NCBI GenBank assembly: GCA_964486135.1
Contig: CAZAKT010000021.1
Span: forward strand, 1-26,058
Origin: UBA4923 sp964486135
GTDB lineage: Bacteria > Bacillota > Clostridia > Saccharofermentanales > DTU023
DNA length: 26,058 nucleotides
Direction: 5' to 3'
The notes under the pieces are model-generated. The model did not search any database and was not told the origin of the DNA. It was given only the letters and a program-made list of their open reading frames with translations. Every line of letters begins with the position of its first letter. The first letter of the stretch is position 1. The translations under genes were made by a program, and so were the position numbers. Positions 1 through 7,250 of this stretch are shown piece after piece.

Positions 1-788
1 TCGGTGAAGCTCAAGGGCAGGCGGACACTGAGGCAGCCAGTCTGAGGGCCGGGATAGCCGGGGGAATGAATCTGATCGATACAGCTGAGATGTACGGCGA
101 TGGAGGAGCTGAGCTCCTGATAGGGCAGGCTGTTCAAGGGATGCCCCGGGAGGGGCTTTATCTGGTCTCAAAAATATACCCCCATAACGCCAATAAAAAT
201 AACTATCTATCCTCCTGCGAAAACAGCCTCCGGCGGTTGGGCACGGATTATCTTGATCTGTACCTCCTCCACTGGCGGGGTCCTACTCCTCTATCAGAAG
301 TGGTTGAGTGTATGGAAGATCTGAAGGAAAGAGGCCTGATCCGTGACTGGGGTGTCTCAAATTTCGATATAAATGACATGGAAGAACTCTTCTCAGTTAA
401 AAACGGCAGTAACTGCCTGGTCAATCAGGTCCTCTACCATCTGGGCAGCCGCGGCATTGAATATTGTCTTCTGCCCTGGCTACAGGAGCACAGGATACTG
501 ACCATGGCCTACTGCCCCCTGGCCCAAGCCGGGGACTTGAAGAAGGGTTTGTTTGGGAATAGAACTTTGAATGAAATCGCCAAAGCCCATAACGCCACTG
601 TGGCACAGATACTTTTAGCCTTTCTTTTGACTCAGCCTCTGGTGCTCCCCATCCCTAGGACAAAAAGCCCGGAGCGGGCGATAGAGAATGCTGAAGCCAT
701 GGCTATCAAGCTGTCTCAGGAAGAACTGGATGCCCTGGACCAGGCCTTCCCTCCCCCGACGAAAAAGCTGGCCCTGGACATTGAATAG
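1..788 (+). CDS. Aldo/keto reductase, 5'-truncated by window edge
   Basis: NAD(P)H-dependent oxidoreductase of the aldo/keto reductase superfamily, a cytosolic TIM barrel that interconverts carbonyls and alcohols; the substrate cannot be read from sequence. The frame is open from base 3 to the stop at 788 (261 visible codons), so the true start lies left of the window and the ATG at 66 is internal. The four AKR catalytic positions are visible: Asp and Tyr in NLIDTAEMYGDG, Lys in LVSKIYP and His in LYLLHWRG. Downstream are the family motifs WGVSNFD and, near the end, LPIPRTKSPERAIENAEA, which normally contacts the NADPH phosphate. Only about 20-30 N-terminal residues (first beta hairpin and strand) should be missing. 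No operon partner is visible; the next gene is 163 bp away on the same strand. The family call is secure and the substrate is unknown. Confidence 0.93.
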   Translation, partial: GEAQGQADTEAASLRAGIAGGMNLIDTAEMYGDGGAELLIGQAVQGMPREGLYLVSKIYPHNANKNNYLSSCENSLRRLGTDYLDLYLLHWRGPTPLSEVVECMEDLKERGLIRDWGVSNFDINDMEELFSVKNGSNCLVNQVLYHLGSRGIEYCLLPWLQEHRILTMAYCPLAQAGDLKKGLFGNRTLNEIAKAHNATVAQILLAFLLTQPLVLPIPRTKSPERAIENAEAMAIKLSQEELDALDQAFPPPTKKLALDIE

Positions 789-858
789 GAACGATTTACT
801 GGATAGTATAGAGCCTAATTATCAAGCCAAATCACTCAATTTATTGAATTCTGGACCA

Positions 859-886
859 GGACGGATACCGTCGTCCATCACTTTTT
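859..886 (+). terminator. Weak candidate terminator after the aldo/keto reductase
   Basis: A short hairpin can form in two overlapping registers: GACGG-ATA-CCGTC (860-872), or GGACG with CGTCC (859-876). A run of five T follows at 882-886. The stem is only 5 bp and the T-run is 6-10 bases from it, so this is a weak call. It lies in the gap between two same-strand genes. Confidence 0.3.
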
Positions 887-951
887 CTGTAGTATGATCA
901 GAGGGAAAGACAGGGTAATAAGCTAACCTTGAAAGTGTCAGGTGAGGTGCA

Positions 952-1164
952 ATGAGACAGTGTTGGCGATGTGGTGGACAAATGATCCCTCAAACCGTTG
1001 CGGAGATGAAGAAAAGAGGATGCCTGACTGTTCTGTTCTACATTCTTCTCCTGGCTATTCCCGTACTGGGTTGGCTTGCCCTGTTTTTTCTTCTGCGGGG
1101 ACGGAAAACAAAGACCAAAACTTATTTTGTATGCACTAATTGTGGCTATAGACAAAGGGCTTAA
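952..1164 (+). CDS. Small membrane protein with two flanking CxxC pairs (zinc-ribbon-like)
   Basis: Predicted 70-aa protein of unknown function. It begins with CWRC (Cys4, Cys7), continues with a basic MKKRG stretch, then one hydrophobic segment of about 24 residues (25-48), a basic RGRKTKTK stretch, and ends with CTNCGY (Cys61, Cys64). The CxxC...CxxC layout is that of a zinc ribbon, but the two halves are separated by the hydrophobic segment. The start is supported by GGTGAGGTG, about 4 bases before the ATG. It reads toward the lipoprotein gene on the other strand, 60 bp away. A longer-overlapping frame (942-1139) lacks this ordered pattern. Small zinc-ribbon membrane proteins are common in Bacillota; no function is assigned. 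Confidence 0.75.
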   Translation: MRQCWRCGGQMIPQTVAEMKKRGCLTVLFYILLLAIPVLGWLALFFLLRGRKTKTKTYFVCTNCGYRQRA

Positions 1165-1224
1165 CTGTCCATAGCAAAAAATAGCACTTCCCTCTTCTAT
1201 TACGTGACGGTATCAGATCTGATT

Positions 1225-2769
1225 TCAATCGCCGTTAGCCGCCTCCTGTTCACCTGCCTCCAGCAGGATCTCGATCCGCCTGTTCAGGAAGCCCGCGTCC
1301 CGGATGAAAATTCCCTCCGGGTCCAGGTCGGGAATCTTTGGTTCTGAGCAGCCCCGACCCTCTGCGGAGAGGGTCCAGCCCTCCTCCCCTTTTCCTGTCG
1401 CCCAGTCTTCAAACCAAGCCTTGACTGCCTCGGCCTGGTCAAGTGAAAGCTGCTGATTGTCCGCGGCCTCTCCCCGGCTGTCCGTATGGCCTATGAAGGT
1501 CAGGGAAGCTTCCTTGAAGTCCTCCAGAATAAGGCTTGCAAGTTTCTCCAACTCAGGGAGGGCATCCTTTTTCAAGACAGCGCTATTGGTATCAAAGAGA
1601 GTATCCACCGGCAGTGAAAGTGGTTTCTGGATATCGAGGGGAGGAGCTTGCAGGTCTTTCGCGTCCGGCAGCTTCCATAATTCCAGGTGGCCCCTGCCAC
1701 GCGCGATCGCGATATGGCCCCCATCCGGTGTGAATCTCACCTCGGACAGGGTATCGAGGATGTCCCCCCTGTCGATCCCCTGATCCAGGGTGTAGAGTCT
1801 GGTCCGGGAATCCACCTCCCATAGGGAACTTTCCTTGGCTGTTATGACGGCCAGGAGCTTGCCGTCCGGAGAAAAATCCATATCCCGGACCCGGTCCTCC
1901 ATCTCGAATCCTTCCAATTCGCTGCCATCATCAAGCTTCCAGAAAAGGATTTGGTTTTCCCCATCGACATCCACGGCGCCGGCCATGATCTCCCCTGCTC
2001 TGGAAAAACGGAAGGGGTTGACCCGGTCAGCCGGGTTGTCTATGAGATCAATTGAATGGATTATTTCCTCTTTTTCCAGATCCCAGATCCGGACGGGATT
2101 GTTGGCTATCCACTGGGTCGCGGCAAGTCGCTTGCCCGAAGGGTCCACGTCCAGCTGGGTTACCCAGCCGGCGTCACCCGAATCATAGGTCTTGAGAGCC
2201 TCTCCGGTCTTGACTTTCCAGGTCCAGACCTGACCGTCCCGGTTGGCCGTCGCGATCGTCTCCCCATCCGGGAGAAAGGCGACCCGGTTGTCGTAGCCGC
2301 TATGTAGCCAGATGATATCCTCCTTGCCTTCAAGGTCCATCAAGAGGACACCCCGGCTTTGCAGCCCCAGGGCCAGGGTCAAGCCGTCAGGCGATATATC
2401 CATGTCATCAGGCCTGCCTTCATTTACCTCAAAACCATTCAAAAGTGCCCCGTCCGTCAGCTCATGAATAAAGATCAGGTAGCCTGAGCCCACAGCCAGG
2501 GTTTTCCCGTCCGGTGAAGGGGCCAGGCACCTGATACTCTCTTCGTGCTCCCAGGTCCATAGGAGTTCGGGATAGGACTCAACCAGCCCGGTCTCTTCGG
2601 ATTCCTGCCCCGGATCTGCCCCTTGGCTATCCTCTTGCCCCACCGGCTCCCCCTTGTCCTCTGCCGCGGATTCCGGTTCTCCTTGCTGATTGCAGGCCAT
2701 AAGACCCAGCAGGATCGCAAGAATAATTGCCAGGAAAAATCCCTTCTTCATCTTAATCAAGACTTTCAC
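1225..2769 (-). CDS. Lipoprotein with WD40-like propeller and C-terminal OmpA domain
   Basis: Predicted exported lipoprotein of 514 aa. The N-terminus is a lipoprotein signal: Lys-rich start, hydrophobic core and lipobox LMAC with Cys26, followed by an acidic Glu/Asp/Gly/Gln linker to about residue 60. The middle (about 65-370) has repeating blade motifs such as LAPSPDGKTLAVGSG, LDVDPSGKRLAATQW and MDFSPDGKLLAVI, typical of WD40-like beta-propellers. The last about 120 residues are an OmpA/MotB-type peptidoglycan-binding domain: FDTNSAVL, then FIGHTDSRG, then FLNRRIEILLE. I chose the GTG at 2769 because GGGAAGGAAG lies just before it; ATGs at 2802 and 2751 lack a visible Shine-Dalgarno. A role as a cell-wall-tethered sensor or scaffold is inference. 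OmpA domains outside MotB are less usual in Gram-positive relatives. Confidence 0.88.
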   Translation of the reverse strand: MKVLIKMKKGFFLAIILAILLGLMACNQQGEPESAAEDKGEPVGQEDSQGADPGQESEETGLVESYPELLWTWEHEESIRCLAPSPDGKTLAVGSGYLIFIHELTDGALLNGFEVNEGRPDDMDISPDGLTLALGLQSRGVLLMDLEGKEDIIWLHSGYDNRVAFLPDGETIATANRDGQVWTWKVKTGEALKTYDSGDAGWVTQLDVDPSGKRLAATQWIANNPVRIWDLEKEEIIHSIDLIDNPADRVNPFRFSRAGEIMAGAVDVDGENQILFWKLDDGSELEGFEMEDRVRDMDFSPDGKLLAVITAKESSLWEVDSRTRLYTLDQGIDRGDILDTLSEVRFTPDGGHIAIARGRGHLELWKLPDAKDLQAPPLDIQKPLSLPVDTLFDTNSAVLKKDALPELEKLASLILEDFKEASLTFIGHTDSRGEAADNQQLSLDQAEAVKAWFEDWATGKGEEGWTLSAEGRGCSEPKIPDLDPEGIFIRDAGFLNRRIEILLEAGEQEAANGD

Positions 2770-2877
2770 ACTTCCTTCCCGTCCGCAGGCCAGCTCCCTC
2801 ATGGTAATAGGGCTGAATCCTCAATGGCTACCATTCTATAATACTGCGACTTTATCTCATATAGGCCGTCCGTCAAC

Positions 2878-2883
2878 TATAAT
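2878..2883 (+). promoter_or_regulatory. Candidate -10 box upstream of deoD
   Basis: A perfect TATAAT lies 60 bp upstream of the deoD ATG in the divergent gap between the lipoprotein gene and deoD. A second TATAAT is at 2837-2842. Neither has a recognisable -35 at 16-18 bp, so this is a weak call made on the hexamer and its position. Confidence 0.3.
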
Positions 2884-2942
2884 GATTGGAAGAAGCCATC
2901 GCCGGTCCAGGCGGGCATACGTAGACGATAAGGAGAAGGCCT

Positions 2943-3662
2943 ATGTCAACCCCCCACAATTCCGCCCAAAAGGGTGAGATCGCAGAAACGGTCCTCATGC
3001 CAGGAGATCCGCTCCGGGCTAAATTCATAGCCGAAAGCTATTTAGACAATCCCCGCCCCTTCAACCAGGTCCGTGGCATGCTGGGCTATACGGGTACTTA
3101 CAGGGGAAAGCCTGTCTCCGCCATGGGAAGCGGAATGGGGATGCCTTCCATCGGCATCTATTCCTATGAGCTCTACAACTTCTATGGGGTTGAGCGGATC
3201 ATCCGGGTCGGAAGCTGCGGCGGGTACGCAGATAACCTGAATCTCTACGATGTCCTCCTGGTTACGGATGCCTACGCCGACTCCAGTTATGCCAGGATGC
3301 AGGCAGGTTTTGAGGACAAGGTCAGGGTCGCCAGCCCCCGCTTGAATGAGGGCCTGCGCCAGAGCGCCCGGGACCTTGAGATCCCCCTCCTGGAGGGCAG
3401 GACCTATTCCAGTGATGTCTTCTACTACCAATCCCCGGCGGAGGGTGAGCGGCCCTATTGGCAGGTGGTCCTGGAGGACCACGACTGTCTGGTCGTGGAG
3501 ATGGAGAGCTTCGCGCTTTTCCATAACGCGGCGGTCGCGGGCAAGGAGGCCGCCTGTCTGCTCACGGTTTCCGACCTCATTTACAATTTCCAGGCCACGA
3601 CAGCCGAAGAGCGCGAAAAAAGCTTCACGCAGATGATGGAAATCGCCCTGGGCATCCTCTAG
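2943..3662 (+). CDS. deoD: Purine nucleoside phosphorylase, DeoD type
   Basis: Cytosolic hexameric-type purine nucleoside phosphorylase. It cleaves purine (deoxy)ribonucleosides with phosphate to the base and (deoxy)ribose-1-phosphate in purine salvage. The 239-aa length is normal for the family and the whole chain aligns by eye with E. coli DeoD. Visible landmarks are His5 (TPHN), the phosphate site GDPLRAK (Arg25), Arg44 in VRGMLGYTGTY, GSGMGMPS, Arg88/Ser91 in IIRVGSCGG, the purine/ribose site VVEMES (186-188) and the catalytic Asp211 in VSDLI. AGGAGAAGG directly precedes the ATG. The next same-strand gene, a dCMP deaminase homologue, starts 67 bp downstream, so the two may be co-transcribed. 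A purine-base deaminase lies opposite, which fits a salvage neighbourhood. Confidence 0.96.
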   Translation: MSTPHNSAQKGEIAETVLMPGDPLRAKFIAESYLDNPRPFNQVRGMLGYTGTYRGKPVSAMGSGMGMPSIGIYSYELYNFYGVERIIRVGSCGGYADNLNLYDVLLVTDAYADSSYARMQAGFEDKVRVASPRLNEGLRQSARDLEIPLLEGRTYSSDVFYYQSPAEGERPYWQVVLEDHDCLVVEMESFALFHNAAVAGKEAACLLTVSDLIYNFQATTAEEREKSFTQMMEIALGIL

Positions 3663-3729
3663 GAAATCGGCGGAAGCCACCGGCCCTGTGCTATCCTGTT
3701 AAACATAAAAAGACGCTGAGGAATTTGCC

Positions 3730-4239
3730 ATGCCTGATAAGAGAACAATCTTCACCCGGCGGGACAAGGTCAATTACTACCTGGACCTGGCCGAGGTCGT
3801 CAGTGAAAGGGCCACCTGTATCCGCCGCCATTACGGGGCCGTCATCGTCAAGGACGATGAGGTGATCTCTACGGGCTACGTAGGCGCCCCCCGGGGCCGG
3901 GCCAACTGCAATGAACTTGGCTATTGCACCCGGGAGAAGCTGGGTGTTCCCCGCGGCGAGCGCTATGAACTCTGCCGGAGTGTCCACGCCGAGGCCAATG
4001 CCATCATAAGCGCGGCCCGAAGTGAGATGCTGGGCAGTTCCCTCTATCTGGTGGGGAAGGAAGTCAAAACCGGGGCCTATGTCGAAAATGCCATGCCCTG
4101 CGCCATGTGCAAGCGCCTCATCATCAACGCAGGTATCCAGCAAGTCTATATACGGGACTCCAAGGACGACTACCGGGTCATCCCGGTCAATGACTGGATT
4201 GAGAAGGACGAATCCCTCGAAGGCAGTTTCGGTTACTAG
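3730..4239 (+). CDS. dCMP deaminase family protein (ComEB-like)
   Basis: Zinc-dependent cytidine/deoxycytidylate deaminase family protein of 169 aa, cytosolic. It most likely converts dCMP to dUMP for thymidylate synthesis. The zinc site is complete: HAEAN (His86, proton-shuttle Glu88) and PCAMCKR (Cys124, Cys127). The N-terminal part has the family signature RATCIRRHYGAVIVKDD and GYVGAPRG. The insert CNELGYCTREKLGVPRGERYELC carries extra Cys residues that in dCMP deaminases can hold a second zinc; that role here is inferred. The SD is modest (TGAGGAA, about 8 bases from the ATG). Its stop overlaps the stop of the convergent amidohydrolase gene by 4 bases. The family is sure; dCMP specificity is likely but could differ, and comEB is a possible name. 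Confidence 0.9.
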   Translation: MPDKRTIFTRRDKVNYYLDLAEVVSERATCIRRHYGAVIVKDDEVISTGYVGAPRGRANCNELGYCTREKLGVPRGERYELCRSVHAEANAIISAARSEMLGSSLYLVGKEVKTGAYVENAMPCAMCKRLIINAGIQQVYIRDSKDDYRVIPVNDWIEKDESLEGSFGY

Positions 4240-5603
4240 TCCCGGCTCCCCTTCACCAGAAACTCCCCAACCTTCTCCTTGGCGCGCCGGGCCAGGCTTT
4301 CTTCATCAACCCAGGCCAAGATTCCATTTTCTGAAACCAGCCGGCCGTCAATGACCACGGCCTTGGCCGGTTTGGCATAACCGACCGTGCCCAGGAAGTT
4401 GGCGGGATCAAGATCCGCCCCTACAGCCTCCAGGCCTGTCACGTCAATAAGGAAGAGGTCGGCCGCCATACCGGGCGCCAGATAGCCGATATCCGTCCTG
4501 CCCAGGAGGGCCGCGCTCCCCCGGGTCGCGATCTTCAGAATCTCATAACCGGAAGGGGCCCGGGAGCTCCAGGTCAACCGGTGCAGCAGATAGGCGGCCC
4601 GGATCTCGGCCAGGAGATTCGAGCAATCATTGCTGGCGCTCCCGTCGACCGCCAAGCCTAGGGGGATCTTCCTTTCGAGGATCTCCGGCACCCGGCAGAC
4701 ACCGGATGACAGCTTCATATTGGAGGCAGGGCAGTGGGCGATCCCCGTCCCGGTATTGGCCAGGCGGTCCAGCTCCTCCGTATTGAAATGGATGCCGTGG
4801 GCATACCAGACATCCCTCCCCGTCCAACCACAGTCCTCCATATAATCCAAGGGTCGCTGGCCGAAGAGGTCAAGGCAGAATTGCTCCTCGTCCTTGGTCT
4901 CGCAAAGATGGGTGTGGAGTCGGACGCCCAACTGCCGGGCCAGGATGGCCGTTTCTTTCAGGAGCTCTGTCGTCACACTGAAGGGTGAACAGGGGGCCAG
5001 AGCCAGTTGCCGCATAGAGAAGCGGCTGTCGTCGTGAAAGCTCCTAACCAGGTCCTCACTGTCTCTCAGGATCAGATCCAGCTCCTGGACGATATCGTCC
5101 GGAGGCAGGCCACCCTCCCTTTTTCCCCGCGACATACTGCCCCGGCAGGCCATAAAACGGACCCCCAACTCCTCCGCCGCCTTGAACTGGGCCACGATAA
5201 AGGCCTCTGAACCCGATCGGGGGAAGACATAGTGATGGTCCATGCTGGTCGTGCAGCCATACTTGACCAGCTCGCCCAGGGCAGTCAGGGAGCTGAGGTA
5301 GACCGCCTCATCATCCAGATGGCGCCAGAGCTCGTAGAGGGCCGTCAGCCAGGGGAAGAGCTCCAGATTCTGCACCTGGGGGAGGTTCCTTGTGAAGGTC
5401 TGGTAAAAGTGATGGTGGGTGTTGATCAGGCCGGGATAGACGAAAGAGCCGGAGGCGTCGATGACTTGGTCGACCTCCCGCTCAACGGAATCGATGGCAA
5501 CGATTTCCCTGCCTTCAATGTATAGGTTCACGTCCTCCGCGACCCGGTCCTGGTCGTCTACCGTAACGACGGCCTGGGCGTTCTTGATCAGGAGTCTATT
5601 CAT
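4236..5603 (-). CDS. Amidohydrolase, probable 8-oxoguanine deaminase
   Basis: Metal-dependent amidohydrolase of the guanine/8-oxoguanine deaminase and chlorohydrolase group, cytosolic, 455 aa. The metal and catalytic residues are visible: HHH (63-65) in LINTHHHFYQT, Glu/His in LHTHLCET (His230, His232, Glu235), His269 in WYAHGIHF, and Asp320 in LAVDGSASND. The text around them, especially the HHHFYQT start, the LFPWL..LYELW block, TTSMDHHYVFP and the NMKLSSGVCRVPEI block, resembles enzymes described as 8-oxoguanine deaminases, which deaminate 8-oxoguanine to urate. Isoxanthopterin or other purine-like substrates remain possible. GGAGG lies 10 bases before the ATG. It follows metQ by 98 bp on the same strand, with an inverted repeat in the gap, and lies tail-to-tail with a nucleotide deaminase gene. 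Confidence 0.87.
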   Translation of the reverse strand: MNRLLIKNAQAVVTVDDQDRVAEDVNLYIEGREIVAIDSVEREVDQVIDASGSFVYPGLINTHHHFYQTFTRNLPQVQNLELFPWLTALYELWRHLDDEAVYLSSLTALGELVKYGCTTSMDHHYVFPRSGSEAFIVAQFKAAEELGVRFMACRGSMSRGKREGGLPPDDIVQELDLILRDSEDLVRSFHDDSRFSMRQLALAPCSPFSVTTELLKETAILARQLGVRLHTHLCETKDEEQFCLDLFGQRPLDYMEDCGWTGRDVWYAHGIHFNTEELDRLANTGTGIAHCPASNMKLSSGVCRVPEILERKIPLGLAVDGSASNDCSNLLAEIRAAYLLHRLTWSSRAPSGYEILKIATRGSAALLGRTDIGYLAPGMAADLFLIDVTGLEAVGADLDPANFLGTVGYAKPAKAVVIDGRLVSENGILAWVDEESLARRAKEKVGEFLVKGSRD

Positions 5604-5608
5604 AGGTC

Positions 5609-5678
5609 GGATGCCTCCAATCGTAGGGATGCCTGCTTGAAAGTTATCATATCAGGAAGAAAACGGTCAGGCATCCCT
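5609..5678 (-). promoter_or_regulatory. Inverted repeat with possible alternative pairing to the SD of the deaminase gene
   Basis: Reading the minus strand 5' to 3', AGGGATGCCTG (5678-5668) is followed 32 bases later by its exact complement CAGGCATCCCT (5635-5625). A third element, GGAGGCATCC (5618-5609), overlaps the SD of the amidohydrolase gene and its AGGCATCC part can pair with the first arm over 8 bases. Two mutually exclusive hairpins are therefore possible, one leaving the SD free and one covering it. The repeats are seen directly; a switching role, or use as a protein operator, is inference. Confidence 0.45.
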
Positions 5679-5701
5679 CACTTTAGATTGGCAGACCCTG
5701 G

Positions 5702-6556
5702 TTAAGGTTTGTATTCCTCCGCCAGTTTGTCCGCGACATCCTTGGACTGGAAGGCAGGCACAACGGCCCCTTCATATTTCTCTTCGATAAAAGTCTTCAC
5801 CTTGTCGCTTTGCAGGGCCTTCAGGAGCTTCTTCAGGTCCTCCCTGTCCGCGTCCCCCTCCTTGACAGCGATGATGTTGACATAGGGGCTGGAGGAGTCT
5901 TCGATGGCGATCGAGTCGGTCACCGGGTTGAGCCCATGTTCAATGGCATAGTTGCCGTTGATGACCGCGGCATCGGCATCCCCGTAGGATTCAGGAATGA
6001 GTGCGGCCTCGAGCTCAGTGAACTTCAGACCCTTGGGGTTGTCAGCAATATCCTTGGGGGTCGCGGTGCCGGCAACACCCTCTTTCAGGGTGACCAAGCC
6101 AACCTGCTGGAGGAGAAGGAGGGCCCTTCCCTCGTTGGTCGTGTCGTTGGGGAGCATAATCTCAGCCCCTTCCGGCAGATCATCGATGGACTCGTACTTG
6201 GTTGAGAAGAGGCCCAGAGGTTCAATGTGGATGCCGCCCAGGATCTCCAGCCCGAATTTGCCGACACTATTCTCATTGGCGAAATAGGGGATGTGCTGGA
6301 AATAGTTGGCATCGATGTCCTTGTCTGACAGGGAGATGTTGGGGGTTACATAGTCGCTGAACTCACGGATCTCGACCGTAATCCCCTCCTCTTTCAGCTC
6401 ATCGACCACCTGGGCCACGATGTCGGCGTGGGGGGCCGGGCTGACGCCAATTATCAGTTTGCTCTCTTCTTTCTTCTTTCCGCATCCGGCCGCAAACACC
6501 AGGCCAAGGACGAGGAAGGCGACGATCAGGATCGCGATGTTTTTTCTCTGCTTCAT
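5702..6556 (-). CDS. metQ: Methionine ABC transporter substrate-binding lipoprotein
   Basis: Solute-binding lipoprotein of a MetNIQ-type importer; it captures methionine (possibly D-Met or peptides) outside the membrane and delivers it to MetI. Predicted 284 aa. A Lys/Arg start, a hydrophobic core and the lipobox FAAGC place the lipidated Cys at 25. The mature part is NlpA/MetQ-like throughout: LIIGVSPAPHADIV, DANYFQHIPYFANEN, IMLPNDTTNEGRALLLLQ and DAAVINGNYAIEHGL. I chose the ATG at 6556, which has AGAAGGAG 8 bases upstream; the longer frame to 6616 would put 20 polar residues before the signal peptide and overlap the metI end. It is the third gene of metN-metI-metQ, 37 bp after metI, under the T-box upstream of metN. 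Confidence 0.95.
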   Translation of the reverse strand: MKQRKNIAILIVAFLVLGLVFAAGCGKKKEESKLIIGVSPAPHADIVAQVVDELKEEGITVEIREFSDYVTPNISLSDKDIDANYFQHIPYFANENSVGKFGLEILGGIHIEPLGLFSTKYESIDDLPEGAEIMLPNDTTNEGRALLLLQQVGLVTLKEGVAGTATPKDIADNPKGLKFTELEAALIPESYGDADAAVINGNYAIEHGLNPVTDSIAIEDSSSPYVNIIAVKEGDADREDLKKLLKALQSDKVKTFIEEKYEGAVVPAFQSKDVADKLAEEYKP

Positions 6557-6593
6557 GTCATAATCTCCTTCTATTTTTAAGACAAATCTGCAA

Positions 6594-7250
6594 TTAGAGC
6601 GATACCACCGGGGCATCGCGCCTCAAACTATTTTCGAGCAGACGGCCTCCAAACTGGACGATCTGCACGATGACTATGATGATCACAACTGTGACCAGGA
6701 GTTTTACCGGATCACGCCGGTAGAGGCCATAACGGATGGCCAGGTCTCCCAGCCCCCCGCCTCCTATGGCGCCGGCCATGGCCGAATTCCCGATAATGTT
6801 GATGATGGTAATGGTCATACCGTTGACAAGCGCCGGCAGGGCCTCCGGGATCAGGACCGTCCGGACCAGCTGGCTGACACGGGCGCCGCAGGCAAGGCCC
6901 GCGTCGAGAACCCCACTGTCAACCTCCAGAAGGCTTTGCTCCATGATCCGGGCGACGAAGGGAATTGCCGCAACGGCCAAGGGAACGATGGTTGCCGTCG
7001 TTCCCGTCGCCCGTCCGACCAGCAGGCGGGAGAGCGGGAAGACGACGATCATGAGGATGATGAAGGGCAAGGATCTCAGCACATTGATAATGACATCCAG
7101 TATGCGGTAAAAGGGCGGGCGGGGGAGCAAGCCCTCCGGCTTTGTCAAAACGAGCAAAACGCCCAGGGGAAGTCCGAACAAAACCGAGAAGAAGCTGCTC
7201 GCTCCAACCATGAGAACTGTCTCCCATGTCGCTTTCAGAAAATCGCTCAC
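6594..7250 (-). CDS. metI: Methionine ABC transporter permease
   Basis: Inner-membrane permease of the methionine importer, 218 aa, normal for MetI. It has five hydrophobic segments, and the cytoplasmic EAA loop can be seen as DAGLACGARVSQLVRTVLIPEALPAL, which docks on MetN. Conserved MetI text includes LRSLPFIILMI, IPFVARIME and NSAMAGAIGGGGLGDLAIRYG. The ATG overlaps the metN stop by 4 bases (ATGA), so translation is coupled. It works with MetN and the MetQ lipoprotein in one complex. Confidence 0.96.
   Translation of the reverse strand: MSDFLKATWETVLMVGASSFFSVLFGLPLGVLLVLTKPEGLLPRPPFYRILDVIINVLRSLPFIILMIVVFPLSRLLVGRATGTTATIVPLAVAAIPFVARIMEQSLLEVDSGVLDAGLACGARVSQLVRTVLIPEALPALVNGMTITIINIIGNSAMAGAIGGGGLGDLAIRYGLYRRDPVKLLVTVVIIIVIVQIVQFGGRLLENSLRRDAPVVSL

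Noticed and set aside
1212..1223. Perfect palindrome ATCAGATCTGAT between convergent genes
   Set aside because: Only 12 bp with no loop and no T-run, so no support as a terminator; it could arise by chance.
3042..3680. A 212-codon minus-strand frame opposite deoD
   Set aside because: Shadow of deoD, whose catalytic residues are all in place on the plus strand.
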